Assembly (NCBI GenBank): GCA_019594195.1
Contig: JAFDTP010000102.1
Location: 1-5,570, forward strand
Direction of reading: 5' to 3'
DNA: 5,570 nt
From: Thermoplasmata archaeon
GTDB lineage: Archaea; Thermoplasmatota; Thermoplasmata; Halarchaeoplasmatales; Halarchaeoplasmataceae
The position numbers and the translations under genes are program-made. A model generated the notes under the pieces. That model was not told the DNA's origin and made no database searches. It was given only the letters and a program-made list of their open reading frames with translations. This document shows positions 5,235 to 5,570 of the stretch, one piece after another (position 1 is the stretch's first letter; every line of letters begins with the position of its first letter).

Positions 5235-5570
5235 TCAGGACTTCTTCCAGTGTACCCAGCCTATCAAAAGTATGATCACGAGCGGTACGAAAGAAAAGAA
5301 TAACCAGATCGTCGGTATTTCGAATTCGGTCTCTTGAGTTTGTAAAACGCTGATATCGAGTGACGAGAAGGAGTCCTCGCTGTCTAACTCCAATACAAAA
5401 TTTCCATCTGAGGGTACATCCCAGGTGAATTCACCCTGATATGTTTGATCCGGTCCCAGAGTGACAGTTTCCTCGTGAGTGTGCAGAACGTTTCCTTCTT
5501 CGCTTAAGATCCTGATCATAACGTTCCTCGAACCTTCTATGATGCCTTGATTTCTAACGTTGAATCTTAT
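5235..5570 (-). CDS. membrane-anchored beta-sandwich protein, C-terminal part (5' end outside window)
   Basis: The minus-strand frame is open from the window edge to a TGA at 5235-5237, giving 111 visible residues; the gene starts outside. The internal ATG at 5517-5519 is not taken as the start because the 17 codons before it read naturally into the same domain ('FNVRNQG...GSRNV'). Residues 1-80 show alternating hydrophobic strands with 'VRNQG', 'VTLGPDQTYQGEFTWDVP' and 'GNFVLELD', the pattern of a CARDB- or Ig-like beta-sandwich found in archaeal surface proteins. A single transmembrane helix follows (about 87-108, 'LFFSFVPLVIILLIGWV'), then the short basic tail HWKKS. This topology means an extracellular domain with the C-terminus inside. 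The function is unknown, and any link to metal uptake is unsupported. It converges on nikR with a 4-bp gap, so their 3' ends must overlap in transcription. Confidence 0.75.
   Translation of the reverse strand: MRFNVRNQGIIEGSRNVMIRILSEEGNVLHTHEETVTLGPDQTYQGEFTWDVPSDGNFVLELDSEDSFSSLDISVLQTQETEFEIPTIWLFFSFVPLVIILLIGWVHWKKS

Noticed and set aside
1..5570. CRISPR arrays, insertion sequences, tRNA or rRNA genes
   Set aside because: No regularly spaced direct repeats, transposase frames with flanking inverted repeats, or tRNA/rRNA-like sequence were seen. The window is almost fully occupied by ordinary protein genes.

Overview
The window looks like chromosomal DNA from a euryarchaeon, probably an anaerobe with nickel enzymes and possibly related to methanogens. 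The evidence is an archaeal-type NikR regulator, an FmdE-family protein with a C-terminal zinc finger, AT-rich TATA-like boxes placed so that the first genes would be nearly leaderless, good Shine-Dalgarno sites only inside the operon, frequent AGA/AGG and ATA codons, and a lipobox on the solute-binding protein. Many proteins are rich in Glu and Asp, which could reflect salt adaptation. I cannot name the genus.

Layout, left to right. (1) The 3' end of a class I SAM-dependent methyltransferase on the plus strand ends at 395. (2) A 278-bp gap between convergent gene ends (396-673) has no convincing gene, but it holds T-tracts and a purine-rich minus strand with short protein-like stretches that may be gene debris. 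(3) A 74-residue zinc-ribbon protein lies on the minus strand (674-898), preceded by three short perfect inverted repeats (924-998). (4) A compact minus-strand operon runs from 4676 down to 1065: an FmdE-like protein with a C-terminal zinc finger, a lipoprotein substrate-binding protein, a FecCD/BtuC-type permease and an ABC ATPase. The genes overlap or lie within 18 bp of each other. (5) A divergent regulatory region (4677-4825) holds a TATA-like box for each direction and an 8-bp inverted repeat, TAGTAACA-N17-TGTTACTA. (6) nikR is on the plus strand (4826-5230). (7) The C-terminal end of a membrane-anchored beta-sandwich protein lies on the minus strand, converging on nikR with a 4-bp gap.

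The core is a candidate nickel-responsive uptake cassette. NikR keeps the full nickel-ligand set (His, His, His, Cys) and is transcribed away from an ABC importer of the type usually annotated for iron-siderophore or cobalamin, not NikABCDE or NikMNQO. The inverted repeat beside the operon promoter is the natural NikR operator candidate. The operon's first gene encodes a probably cytoplasmic, Cys/His-rich FmdE-like protein that could handle the incoming metal or metal chelate. The link to nickel is inferred from the regulator and the layout; nothing in the transporter sequence proves its substrate.
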